From: Zygnema cylindricum
Lineage: Eukaryota; Streptophyta; Zygnematophyceae; Zygnematales; Zygnemataceae
Reading direction: 5' to 3'
Assembly (NCBI GenBank): GCA_037447655.1
Contig: JBBHKE010003145.1
Location: forward strand, 1-35,929
Length of the DNA: 35,929 bases
Position 1 is the stretch's first letter, and each line of letters starts with the position of its first letter. Position numbers and translations under genes: made by a program. The notes beneath the pieces are model-generated. The model was not told where the DNA came from and ran no database searches. It saw only the letters and a list, made by a program, of their open reading frames with translations. Below, in pieces: positions 1 to 8,613 of the stretch.

Positions 1-1020
1 TTTTGTTTTCTTTTTTTTTTTTCCTTTGTTTTGTTAATTTTTTTTTTTTCCCTTTGTTTTAGTCATTGTTTAAGTCCTTTTTCCTTTAAATAAAAATAAT
101 GGGGTACATAACACAAGTGAAATGTATACATATAATAAATTCTTTTTCCATATTGAGAACTTGGTCTAATATTTAATTGGCATCGTATCAAAAATGTCGT
201 TTATAGATTGTGTTGTCTAATATCGCCTCTATATATATAGAAGATATTCAACGATATATATATATATATATATAGATATATATATATATATATATATAAA
301 TAATATAATATATATATATAGATATCGTCTTGTATCACCGCTAAATCACATCAAAAATATCAATATAATATGGTATCACCGCATTGTATTGCAAACATTC
401 CATAATATTGGATTAGCTCATCGTTTCATCGTTTCGACTAAATTTGATTTGACATTTTGTATCAAAAATACCGACATAATAATATGGGTGTTGCCACATC
501 TTATCGCAAACATTCTATAGTATAAGATGAAGACATCGTTTCAAAATGTATTGTCTAATAATGTGGAATTGACACCATAACAAAAATAGTGTCTAATATT
601 GTATCATATTATATCGTAATATATCAACAACATTGTCCAATATCGGATTGACACATCGACTTAAATATATCTTTTGGATATAGTATCGACACATTGTATC
701 AAAAAATATCGTATAATTTTTTATCGATATATCGTATCAAAAATATCATGGAATATGAAATCGACTCATTGTATAATAATATAAAATAAATTTCGAATCA
801 ACACATCTTATCAAGGATATCGGCAAATATCATATATATGGTCACGTTGTATAAAAAATATGGTCTAATATCGTATCGGCACATCATATAAAAAATTGTC
901 TTATGGAAAATCGTCGAAGAAATCGAATATGGAATCGACATATTGTATAATAATATCGACTAAATATTGAATTAACATATCTTACCGAATACTGTCTAAT
1001 ATTGGACCAGCTGTCCACTG
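1..1020. repeat. AT-rich degenerate satellite-like tract
   Basis: After a T-rich start, the sequence is built of loosely repeated phrases such as ATCGTATCAAAAATATCG and GTCTAATATCG, spaced irregularly tens of bases apart and heavily diverged. I see no gene here; the 90-residue minus-strand open frame at 884-1156 comes from the repeats. It could be an old satellite or expanded non-coding DNA. Confidence 0.6.
252..323. repeat. (TA)n microsatellite
   Basis: An almost pure TA dinucleotide tract broken by a few AGAT and AAATAA interruptions, lying inside the ATCG-rich degenerate repeat. Confidence 0.85.
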
Positions 1021-1024
1021 TAGA

Positions 1025-1275
1025 CGATGCCGACGTCAGCAAGAATTCCTGACAAACACATGCTGACGTCAGCAAAAATTCCAGACTACATGCTGATGCC
1101 AGCAAATATGTCAGACAGATACATGCTGACGTCAGCAAAATTGCCAGACAGTACATTCTGACGTCAGCAAAATATCAACAAAAGTACATGTTGACGTCAG
1201 CAAAAAATGTCAGTCGAAATACATGCTGACGTCAGCAATGAAGATAGACGAAATATATGCTGACATCAGTGGAGA
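1025..1275. repeat. Tandem array of eight ~33-bp units with TGACGTCA palindromes
   Basis: The GACGTC core or a variant occurs at about 1032, 1065, 1095, 1128, 1160, 1193, 1228 and 1262, so spacings are 30-35 bases. Most units contain the 12-base palindrome GCTGACGTCAGC followed by an A-rich spacer. Units 3 and 8 carry single-base variants (GATGCC, GACATC). TGACGTCA is the classical CRE / plant TGA-type bZIP binding sequence. Regulation of the candidate gene downstream is possible but not shown. Confidence 0.8.
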
Positions 1276-1384
1276 GGGAGGGTTCTGGCAGGCTGGAAGG
1301 GGATGCTGAGAGAGAGAGAGAGAGTTTTTGGGAGGTTGAAGGAGAGGTTGGAGGGGGTGGCGAGAGAGCACGGTAAAAAAAATT

Positions 1385-1788
1385 ATCTCCTCTCTCTCCT
1401 CCCCTTTTTTTTCCCTATTTTTTTGAAAAGTTTTTATTTTTTATATGTTTTTACATGCTTTGCCTTTTTTTTTTTTCTTACATTTTTCTTTTATTTCCTC
1501 TCTTTCCCCCTTCTTCCGCCTCTCCCTCCTTTTCCCTGCTGTTCTCTCCCTCTCCCTCTCCCTCTCCTTAACCTTTAATTTCTCATTCCGCCCTCTCCCA
1601 CTCTCTCCCCCTCCCCCTATCCCTTAGTATCCCTCTCATTCCACCCACTCGCTCTCCCTCTCCCTCTATTCCTTGATCTCTCTCTCCCTCTCTCCCTCCC
1701 TTTCTCTCTCTCCCCTCTCTCTCACACACTATCTCTCTGCCTCTCTCTCCCTCTCACCCACTCTCCCTCTCTCTCCTCTTTCCCCCCC
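1385..1788. repeat. Pyrimidine-rich (CT/CCCT) tract
   Basis: Nearly uninterrupted C/T on the plus strand, with CTCTCC and CTCCCT units. It is followed at 1866-2330 by a purine-rich tract, so the two blocks are roughly complementary. It ends in a seven-C run and AG at 1789-1790, which reads like a splice acceptor with a very long polypyrimidine tract. Open frames here have no value as evidence for coding, because stop codons need A or G. Confidence 0.8.
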
Positions 1789-1790
1789 AG

Positions 1791-2418
1791 GCGAAAGAGT
1801 ACTCCACACCCCCCACAACCCAATTTCTTTGGCTCTCTCTCTCTCAAAATTTGAATTGAATTTTTCGAAAGAAAATGGAGGGAGAGAGAGGGGGAAAGGG
1901 AATGGAGGAGGAGAGGGAGAGGGAGAGAGGGAAAGGAATGGAGGAGAGGGAGGGAGAGAGGGGAAATGGGATGGAGGAGGAGAGAGAGAGGGGAAAGGGA
2001 ACGGAGGAGGAGAGGGAGAGGGAGAGTGGGAAAGAAAAGAAGGAGAAGCAGAGGGAGATGGGAAATTGAATAAGGGAGGAGAGGGAGAGGGAGGGAGCGA
2101 GGGGGAAAGGGGAGGAGGAGAAGGAGAGGGAAAGAGGGAAAGGAAAGGAGGAGAAGGTGGTGAGGGAGAGATTTTGGAAACTAGGGAAGGAGAGGGAGAG
2201 AGGGAGACAGACGAGGGAGAGGAGAGAGAGGGAGAGAGGGAGAGAGAGGGGGAGAGGAGAAGAGAGGGTGAGGGAGAAGAGAGAGAGAGAGAGGGCGATA
2301 TTCGGGAAAAATTCAACAAGGGAGAGATTTTCGAAGATTTCTTTTTGGAGTTAGACGAAAGTAAAAAAAAAAAAGTTGCGAACAATCTCACTTTTTTGGG
2401 TTCTATGTTGTTTATGAG
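1791..2418 (+). CDS. Candidate exon (internal) of an unidentified host gene
   Basis: The right end is the informative part. From about 2296 to 2418 the sequence leaves the GA repeat and encodes a mixed-composition stretch with GEIFEDFFLELDE and NNLTFLGSMLF, ending at AG|GTACG. The donor cuts after two bases of a codon, and this phase fits the acceptor at 3386 exactly. The left limit is uncertain. The CCCCCCCAG acceptor at 1790 would make one long open exon through the purine repeat, encoding a Glu/Gly/Arg-rich low-complexity segment, but an acceptor further right is equally possible. I do not recognise the family. The KKVANNLTFLGSMLF phrase recalls helical-repeat proteins such as MIF4G, but too weakly to name it. 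No start codon is assignable. Confidence 0.35.
1866..2330. repeat. Purine-rich (GGGAGA)n tract
   Basis: Dense GGAGAGGGAGA repeats on the plus strand. All plus frames stay open because stop codons need T, so the Glu/Gly/Arg-rich translations are not evidence of a protein by themselves. The tract complements the preceding pyrimidine block and could fold back or form triplex structures. Confidence 0.8.
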
Positions 2419-2664
2419 GTACGATTTCTTTTTTTTTCATTATTATTATTATTGTTTTATTTTTATTTTTTTTTCTTTTTTTTGCTTTTAGTTTTGTAAC
2501 TTGGTTTTATTTTCTTTTTTTTTGTGTTTTTTGCCCTGTTTTTTTTTGCCCTGAAATTACAAAGAAGCTTTTTTTGGTAATTTTTTCTCATTTTTTTTTT
2601 TTAAAGTGAAACGAAATGTATGTACATATATGTTTGTGTATATATATATATGTGTATATATATA

Positions 2665-2722
<58 letters not shown>

Positions 2723-2777
2723 CATATATATATATGTACATATATATACATGTACATATATATATGTACACATATAT

Positions 2778-2840
<63 letters not shown>

Positions 2841-2986
2841 ACATATATATATGTATATGTGTGTGTATATATATATATATGTATATATATATATGTATGT
2901 ACATATATATATGTACATATATATATATATATGTATGTACATATATATATGTACATATATATATATGTATATATATATATGTGTGT

Positions 2987-3048
<62 letters not shown>

Positions 3049-3063
3049 ATACATATATGTATA

Positions 3064-3121
<58 letters not shown>

Positions 3122-3159
3122 TATACATATATATATATGTGTGTATACATATATGTATA

Positions 3160-3206
<47 letters not shown>

Positions 3207-3385
3207 ATATATATATGTATATATATATATTTGTATATATATGTGTGTATATATATATATGTGTGTATATATATATATATGTGTGTGTGTATATATATAT
3301 ATTTATTTATATATGTATGTAATTTACACACACATATACATATATACATACATACTTACATACATATATCTTATTTATTTTTCAG
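2419..3385 (+). other. Candidate intron, mostly microsatellite
   Basis: Starts GTACG and ends TTTTTCAG. It contains T-rich sequence and then the TA/TG microsatellite. The exons on either side join without a frame change. Confidence 0.35.
2600..3375. repeat. TA/TATATG/TGTGTATA compound microsatellite
   Basis: About 775 bp of alternating pyrimidine-purine sequence: long (TA)n runs punctuated by ATGTACATA, ATGTGTGTATACATA and similar phrases that recur as a higher-order pattern (for example near 2990-3075 and 3125-3170). All six frames show long Tyr/Ile-rich open frames, which are artefacts. Confidence 0.95.
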
Positions 3386-3475
3386 GAGAGTGTCCGGGTG
3401 TCGAGTGATTCCTCGCGAAATTTCGCAAAAAGTTGCCGGAATAACCCTGTCTGGTTTTGGATCTTCCTACAAAAA
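3386..3475 (+). CDS. Candidate 90-nt internal exon of an unidentified host gene
   Basis: A short island of ordinary sequence between the TA microsatellite and a poly-T tract. It is preceded by TTATTTATTTTTCAG and followed by GTAAGT, both good spliceosomal signals. With the donor at 2418 its first base completes an Arg codon. The remaining 89 bases give 29 codons plus two bases. The translation ([15 protein letters not shown], then [14 protein letters not shown]) has ordinary soluble-protein composition with no stop. I do not recognise the family. The clean signals and balanced composition make it the most convincing of the three exons. Confidence 0.45.
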
Positions 3476-3726
3476 GTAAGTTTTTTTTTTTTTTTTTTTT
3501 TTTTTTTGTGATTTTTGTGCCATTGTGGTGTTTTTTTTTTCTTTTTTTTTTCTTTTTGTGTATTTTGTCCTTTTTTATAGATTTTTTTTTTTTCTTTACA
3601 ACTATTTTTGTCCTTTTCTTACTGTTTTGGGAGACCTTCAAAACTAAAAAAATGTTTTTTTTTTTTTTTTTTTTCATTCTTGTCTTTGCTTACCTTTTTT
3701 CTCACTTTTTTGTCTTTGCTGGACAG
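3476..3726 (+). other. Candidate T-rich intron
   Basis: Begins GTAAGT, consists largely of T runs, and ends GGACAG at 3726. A second AG at 3749 would put the following sequence in a different, Lys/Arg-rich frame. Confidence 0.4.
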
Positions 3727-3877
3727 TTATTTTTGTCCATATCTGACAGCCGCGGGAGCTCTAAGACTAAAAGACGAAGAAGTCGAAAATTTTGCAAAAA
3801 TTTTGGACAAATGTTTAAAAGAAATTATTCGAAAAAACGAAAAAGAAAAAGAAGGAAATTCAGAAAAATTAGTTTAA
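3727..3877 (+). CDS. Candidate terminal exon of the same unidentified host gene
   Basis: Joining at the acceptor 3726 completes an Asn codon begun at 3474-3475. The frame then runs 49 codons to TAA at 3875-3877. The translation includes YLTAAGALRLKDEEVENFAK and then an amphipathic, charged tail rich in Lys and Glu (EIIRKNEKEKEGNSEKLV). That composition is typical of a helical protein C-terminus. AATAAA follows 11 bases after the stop. The family is not recognised, and an aminotransferase-like tail was considered but is not supported. The alternative acceptor at 3749 would give a very basic frame ending later, which I find less likely. Confidence 0.42.
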
Positions 3878-3887
3878 CTTTTTTTGT

Positions 3888-3915
3888 AATAAAATTACTT
3901 TAAATCCACAATAAA
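3888..3915 (+). terminator. Polyadenylation signals after the candidate terminal exon
   Basis: Two AATAAA hexamers, at 3888-3893 and 3910-3915, lie 11 and 33 bases after the TAA stop. They are consistent with the 3' end of a plus-strand transcript, though the region is AT-rich. Confidence 0.4.
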
Positions 3916-3990
3916 ATCAGTTTTATCCCAATGAAACAAAGTGTTCAACTTCGTAGTATTTCTCACGTGTTTTTTTCCCTTTTTGTTACT

Positions 3991-4051
3991 CCCTCCTCCC
4001 TCCCTCCCTCCTTCCCTCCCTCCCTCTCCCTCCCTCCCTCCCTCCCTCACC
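3991..4051. repeat. (CCCT)n microsatellite
   Basis: A tetranucleotide CCCT/CCTC tract immediately left of the first fold-back element copy. Confidence 0.9.
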
Positions 4052-4063
4052 CCCCTCTTTCAA

Positions 4064-4208
4064 CTGTCAATCCGATGGTTGTTATTGAAGGACAAGTTTC
4101 TCACCTTTCTAGTGGTGGTCTCCAATCAAAAACCGGACAAGTGTGCACGGAGAAAAGATGTTCTATATGGCGAAAAATACTTTGACACTAATAATGATTG
4201 GCGATGTA
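4064..4208. mobile_element. MITE-like fold-back element, copy 1 (left end missing)
   Basis: Contains the interior and right arm of the family seen whole at 5435-5655: GGTGGTCTCCAA, GGACAAGTGTG, CACGGAGAAAAGATGTT, GGCGAAA, and a right end near GGCGATG. The left arm is absent and replaced by the CCCT microsatellite. It has no coding capacity, as expected for a non-autonomous element. Confidence 0.6.
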
Positions 4209-4420
4209 GTGTTGTGTATCGTTATTAGTCTTAAAGTTTTTTTCGCCACCCAAAACATCTTTTCTCCGTGCATAAGTCTGATTATGGATCTGACGGTTGC
4301 GATTGAAAGAAAAGATACTAACCTTCCGATTGGTGGTCTCCAAATGAAAATTGGACAAGTGTGTACGGAGAAAAGATGTTTAAAGTGGTGAAAAAAACTT
4401 TAACACTAACAACGATAAAG
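4209..4420. mobile_element. MITE-like fold-back element, copy 2
   Basis: The left arm (GTGTTGTGTATCG, then CGCCACCCAAAACATC, then TTTTCTCCGTGC) is the inverse of the right arm (GTACGGAGAAAAGATG, then GTGGTGAAAAAAAC). The interior shares CTGACGGTTGCGATTG and GGTGGTCTCCAA with the other copies. It follows copy 1 head to tail. As a result the right arm of copy 1 and the left arm of copy 2 form a long palindrome (18 perfectly complementary bases at 4145-4162 and 4254-4271). Confidence 0.65.
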
Positions 4421-5434
4421 AGTAATTGTCAGCTTCTTATTAACTTCCCTACAAAAAATGTCATTTGTTTTTCACAAAAAAATCATAAAACAACATGTTG
4501 GACGTTGAATTGTCGTGGAAAACCAACGTGTAAGAGTGAAGTAGAAATTGCAAAAATTAGGACCCGAAAGTGATCTCGTGACAATGTTATCGACATTTTT
4601 CTATTCTAGGGAAAGCATTAGGGATCAAAAAAAAAAAAAAAATGAAAATGATGAATTGGTTAACAAGTTGTACGGAATTACTTGCAAGTACAATTTTCAA
4701 TGTGTACCACCGATAAATTATATATCTCAATAATTCGGATAATCAATGTTTTTGGTTATGGAACAATAAGGTTCTCCAATGTATTGCTCCTGGACGAATA
4801 ACTTTGTTATCACAAATTTATATGTACATGTTTGTATGTTAATATATAATATTACTATACCCAAGTGCTATTTACTATATAGTATTATATTGGATATAGT
4901 CTACAGTATGTCATGTTATTTATCACAATCTGGTCCGTACTTTGTGGAATGAAAGTATGAAACTCAAGTCGGAATACAAATCGCTTACATACAAAATAGT
5001 CGTACGAACAAAAGTACTTAACTGAAATTTAGTTAGAAAGAATTTTATGAGTTTTTGAAAATCAAATCAAGAACTTGCTAGTATTGTCAGGTCAACAATT
5101 TTTTTTTCTCTAATTTTTAACCCCTTGAAAATTTTCCTGAATTTTTTTGTCCTAAACCCTAAGAAATTCCCTTGAGGATAAGCAACTAAAAATGTAAATA
5201 ATGTTACAATTTTTTTTTTCCTTCTTATGGATTTTGAAAGGAAATTAGGGCATAATTAGGGTATAATAAGAGGTGGAGAGGAGGATGAAAACATTCAAAA
5301 GCTGATCCTCAATACCAAAAAGTCAATCATCGCAATATTTGCGATATATTGACATTTAGAGCCAATACATCGGTTAAATATCATGGTATTTTCCGCACCA
5401 ATATGTACAACCGATAACGGTAGGTAAAAAGAAG
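4421..5434. other. AT-rich intergenic sequence, no gene seen
   Basis: Low-GC sequence with short A and T runs. The small open frames at 4548-4733 (plus) and 5295-5477 (minus) have no recognisable motif; the second overlaps the fold-back element. I see no structured repeat. Confidence 0.5.
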
Positions 5435-5655
5435 GTGCACCGTGTATCGCTACTAGTGGTAACGTTTTTTTTGCCACTTAAAACACGTTTTCTCCGTACA
5501 CACTTGTCAAATTTTGGGACTGACGGTTGCAATTGAAAGCCAAGATGCTCACCTTCTATTGGTGGTCTCCAAATTTAATTCGGACAAGTGTGTAGGGAAA
5601 AAAAATGTTTTAAGTGGCGAAATATTTATTTACACTAATGCGATACACGGTGTAC
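5435..5655. mobile_element. MITE-like fold-back element, copy 3 (most complete)
   Basis: About 221 bp with terminal inverted repeats of roughly 70 bp. The left end GTGCACCGTGTATCGC pairs with the right end GCGATACACGGTGTAC with one mismatch. Further in, TTGCCACTTAAAACA pairs with TGTTTTAAGTGGCGAA, and CACACTTGTC with GACAAGTGTG. The centre carries GACTGACGGTTGCAATTG and TTGGTGGTCTCCAAA. The long arms suggest a Mutator-like or fold-back type, but no transposase or clear target duplication is visible to assign a superfamily. Confidence 0.7.
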
Positions 5656-5885
5656 ATATCAAATATCGGTAAGAGGCAACCGATGTACAACACTTATTTA
5701 TACTAAGGTTCACCCCCTCGGCAGAGGTCGCAAAAGTCAAAGTTTCCCATACCCCAAATCGACATTTTCTTTTTTTCAAAATTTGAACATCCTAAACCTG
5801 GCCGCGTTATGTCACACTCCTCAATTGTTCCTCGGTACCCGATAGGCATTTACGAAATATAAAAGTTGACCGAAACTCGATTTCT
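5656..5885. other. Intergenic, nothing recognised
   Basis: Ordinary non-coding sequence between the fold-back element and the GTAC-rich tract; no motif or repeat seen. Confidence 0.4.
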
Positions 5886-6570
5886 CGCAACTATCCGTAC
5901 CCGGCCGTACGCCAATAAGTACAAAAGTAGTGGTACATCTCCCTCGTACCTTCCACGACACCAAGAGTACAAAGTACAATAATGTTGTATAGTATGGACA
6001 ATACTGTACAGTAATGTACTCTAGTGGAACGTACCTACGAAACCTTCATTTTTTTTTTGTTTTTTGCTTACCCGACCGTACCCGAATTTGTTTTTTTTTT
6101 GGAATCACCCGGCCGAATACAGCCGACCCCCAAAATGTGGCATCGGAATCCTTTCCGGATCCGACGCAGCCTGCGCGTACCGATCAGGTACGGATTCGGG
6201 TACATATTCACGTACCCGATTGTGATCTCTGCCCCTCGATCTATTTTTGCGTTTCCTCACATTTTGTTGTATGGCGGACCTTTGGGGGGGGACCGAAAAA
6301 AGTGCCCTCTTGGAGCTAAGCCGTACAGTCCTGATTTGGATAATATTGTACTTTTCACACCCGCTTTTCGTACGGCCGACCTTACCGGAAAGTGCCATAA
6401 TGGAAGCTAAGTCGTACGTCTTAGGGTACGTCTCCATGTGCCAAAGTAAGGATTTTTTTCTATCGTTTTCTTGTAAAACTTAGAGCCGTACCGCGAAAGT
6501 TTCAACCGTACAAAAAAATAGAAAAAATGAGAAGTACATTTTGCGTCATCGTCAAATTTAGGATGTACTA
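5886..6570. repeat. GTAC-rich tract, possibly a decayed LTR or promoter relic
   Basis: GTAC tetramers are far denser than the one per 256 bases expected by chance, with about ten in 5886-6030 alone, often as CCGTACGG, CGTACC or AGTAC. The same GTAC clustering marks the U3 regions of the copia LTRs further right. Open frames here (6014-6319, 6024-6410 plus; 6105-6437 minus) overlap on both strands and show no family motif, so I do not call genes. Confidence 0.4.
6314..6425. repeat. Dispersed repeat, copy 1
   Basis: A segment beginning GAGCTAAGCCGTACAGTCC and containing CTGATTTGGATAA, GTACTTTT and ACATAATGGAAGC-like phrases. It matches 7212-7327 at roughly three quarters identity by eye. GAGCTAAGCCGTAC and GAAGCTAAGTCGTAC also repeat inside it. 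Confidence 0.6.
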
Positions 6571-7211
6571 CAAGTTGTCGTCTTGTGTACTTTGACCCAC
6601 GACCATGCCAAAAAACGTCATCTTCAAACTTTTATTTAAAACACATGGGCGATGTGTTTTAAAACAAAGTGTTTTCGCTAAACAAATATGACCACTTATT
6701 CGCACGTGTAGAAAATTTTCAAAAATTTTAGACGAATTCAACCGATGATGAAAAGTACAATACTCGTTAAGTTTTTTCAGTTTTCATTCGATACGACGAT
6801 GAAAAGTACATAATCTGTTTTATTTTGTCCGTTTGCGTCCGTTACGTTTTTTTTTTTTGAAGGGGTCTCAAGATGATGATGCCATTTCACGCAGACCGGA
6901 CAGGAGACGCAAAGGCAAAGCGCATCTCCTTCAACAATAAAACCACACAGACTCGAAGGCGGTACGTCTACAATGTCACGGAAAGTCATGCGACGTCAAA
7001 AGCAGTTACGAAATATCACGTGCGTCATTACATATTGTAGACGTTTGACAACCGACACAGGCATTGTCAACTTATACAATCTTCACACCCTTAAGTAACA
7101 ATTTTGTTGTTACACATACAGATACTTCAAATCCGGGTAAGTTGGATCTGCGCTAAAAAACAAAGTAAGTTAGCTAAGTTTCAAGTATTTGGAGACAAAC
7201 CCTTAATTTGG
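6571..7211. other. Intergenic, nothing recognised
   Basis: Mixed sequence with no supported gene. The 70-residue minus-strand frame at 6777-6989 lacks recognisable motifs. Confidence 0.4.
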
Positions 7212-7327
7212 ATGAGCTAAGCTGTACATTCCTGATTTGGATAAAAGTGTACTTTTAACAACATTTTTGTACGGTCTTTCTTTGAACCAAAGAGTGACAT
7301 AATGGAAGCCAAGCCGTAAGTCCTAAT
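7212..7327. repeat. Dispersed repeat, copy 2
   Basis: Second copy of the 6314-6425 repeat, ending just before the gypsy-type LTR piece that starts at about 7341. The repeat may therefore be part of, or the target of, that element. Confidence 0.55.
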
Positions 7328-7340
7328 TTACATTTTCTTG

Positions 7341-7622
7341 CTGTCGAGCGTGCCTAGGAAACAAAAGAATAAGGCATGCCGCCAAAAATAGTCTGCACCG
7401 GAGTCCTGTAAATAACCCCAAATGCGGATGCTTCCCATGATGGTGATAATGCCCATTTTTGCCCCCTTATTCCTCCCGTAGGCATGCATGCAAAGCATAG
7501 GAGATAATCGGACCGGAAATGGAAATGAATGCATGGGAAGGTGAAAAGGATACCCCCTCCCCTTTTCTTTCCCCATCTGGCCGGGAAAAGGGGTGGGTTT
7601 TAGTAATCAGGCTGAGATCCCA
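7341..7622 (-). repeat. Partial LTR of a Ty3/gypsy-type element (isolated copy)
   Basis: Direct repeat of 19282-19565: both contain AGTCTGCACCGGAGTCCTG, GATGCTTCCCATGATGG, GGCATGCATGCAAAGCATAG and GATAATCGGACCGG, and both end GGCTGAGATCCCA. The 19.5-kb copy abuts a purine tract on the minus strand and a gypsy integrase, so this piece is read as a solo or truncated LTR of that family. The minus-strand LTR would begin TGGGATC. The open frame at 7328-7576 is LTR sequence, not a gene. Confidence 0.65.
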
Positions 7623-8613
7623 ATCAGGCTAAACCACTGGAAGTCTTAACAAATGCTCCCTCAAAAACCCATGCTCCCTCAAAACCTACTGTCCTGATCA
7701 AAGGGGGTCCTGGCAACCTACCTCGGCCAAACTTTGCCGAAACCAAAAAGGACTACGAAAGAAGACTCAAATGAACTCCCACGTAGAAATATAGGAAAGA
7801 AATAGAATGGCTGTTTCAGATTTAACAATATTACCTTGCCCTAGAAAAAGAGAATAAAATATAAGATTAAGGAATATAGCGAAGCAAGCTCAACATACCC
7901 TGAAAATCAACGATGATAAAGAGAGATGGCGAAACCTCTCCCGATGGTACGGAAAACTGGTATGATCCTCCTTCACCACCTGGTGTCCGCAGCTCGGGAC
8001 CGAGAGGACTCTTCTCTCGGTTTCAAACAACAAAAAGTCAAAAATCATCCAAAGGATGGATAGTGCCAACTACTCGCCCGGACTATGATCTCCACAATAG
8101 ACAAATTCTAAACCAAGATGGCAATAGAGTCAAAACACACACAAAACAATGATTCTCCAAAAGAAGGTTTGTTTGGAATTTATGGGGGTTTTCTCAGGAG
8201 ACAGTACTGAAAAAGCAACCTGTCTTCTTTGGCCCCAAGTGCCTTGTACAACCAAGTTTGTCCAGTTTCAGGTCCGAAAGTCAAAGCAATGCAAGGAGCC
8301 AATCAAAGGAAAGCAAATGCTATCAAAACTGACATAAGACAAAGTAAGCCATACTACACTTAGGGCAAAAAGTTATACTCCAGACTGCGGCTAAATCCGC
8401 GGCCGAAAGTCAAAATTCGTTCCACTCTTATAAGATAAATTTCTGAAAATGACGCGGAAACGCCAAACTTTGACCTGATGTGATTAATGGACCGAGAGTC
8501 AGTTGAACCTGAACTAAATTTCTACTAACATGTAACAATATAATCTAGATGACAATCCGAAAAAAAACTTAATGTTCCACAATGTACCCCCCACTAGGGC
8601 TGGAGGCAACCGG
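7623..8613. other. Unassigned sequence between the gypsy LTR piece and LTR B
   Basis: No recognisable protein. A short direct repeat (ATGCTCCCTCAAAA twice) lies near 7655-7690. An 8-bp perfect stem (ACCGAGAG / CTCTCGGT, 7-base loop) lies at 7999-8021. A 79-codon plus frame at 7913-8152 has mixed composition, Pro-rich around WYDPPSPPG, but no family resemblance, no splice context and no repeat copy elsewhere in the window. I leave it uncalled. Confidence 0.4.

Noticed and set aside
1025-1275. CRISPR array
   Set aside because: Eukaryotic context, palindromic 12-base cores with A-rich similar spacers, and no cas genes; it is a minisatellite.
1673-2491. 272-codon Ser/Leu then Glu/Gly/Arg-rich frame and its 220-codon antisense partner
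   Set aside because: Pyrimidine-only and purine-only DNA cannot form most stop codons. Only the last 120 bases have ordinary composition and are kept as part of a candidate exon.
2557-3479. Long Tyr/Ile-rich open frames on both strands (up to 287 codons)
   Set aside because: They are translations of the TA/TG microsatellite; the repeat contains no stop in several frames.
6014-6437. Overlapping 100-128 codon frames on both strands
   Set aside because: Mutually overlapping frames in a GTAC-rich tract with no recognisable domain.
7913-8152. 79-codon plus-strand frame as a host gene
   Set aside because: No motif, no splice context and no conservation evidence; such a length is expected by chance.
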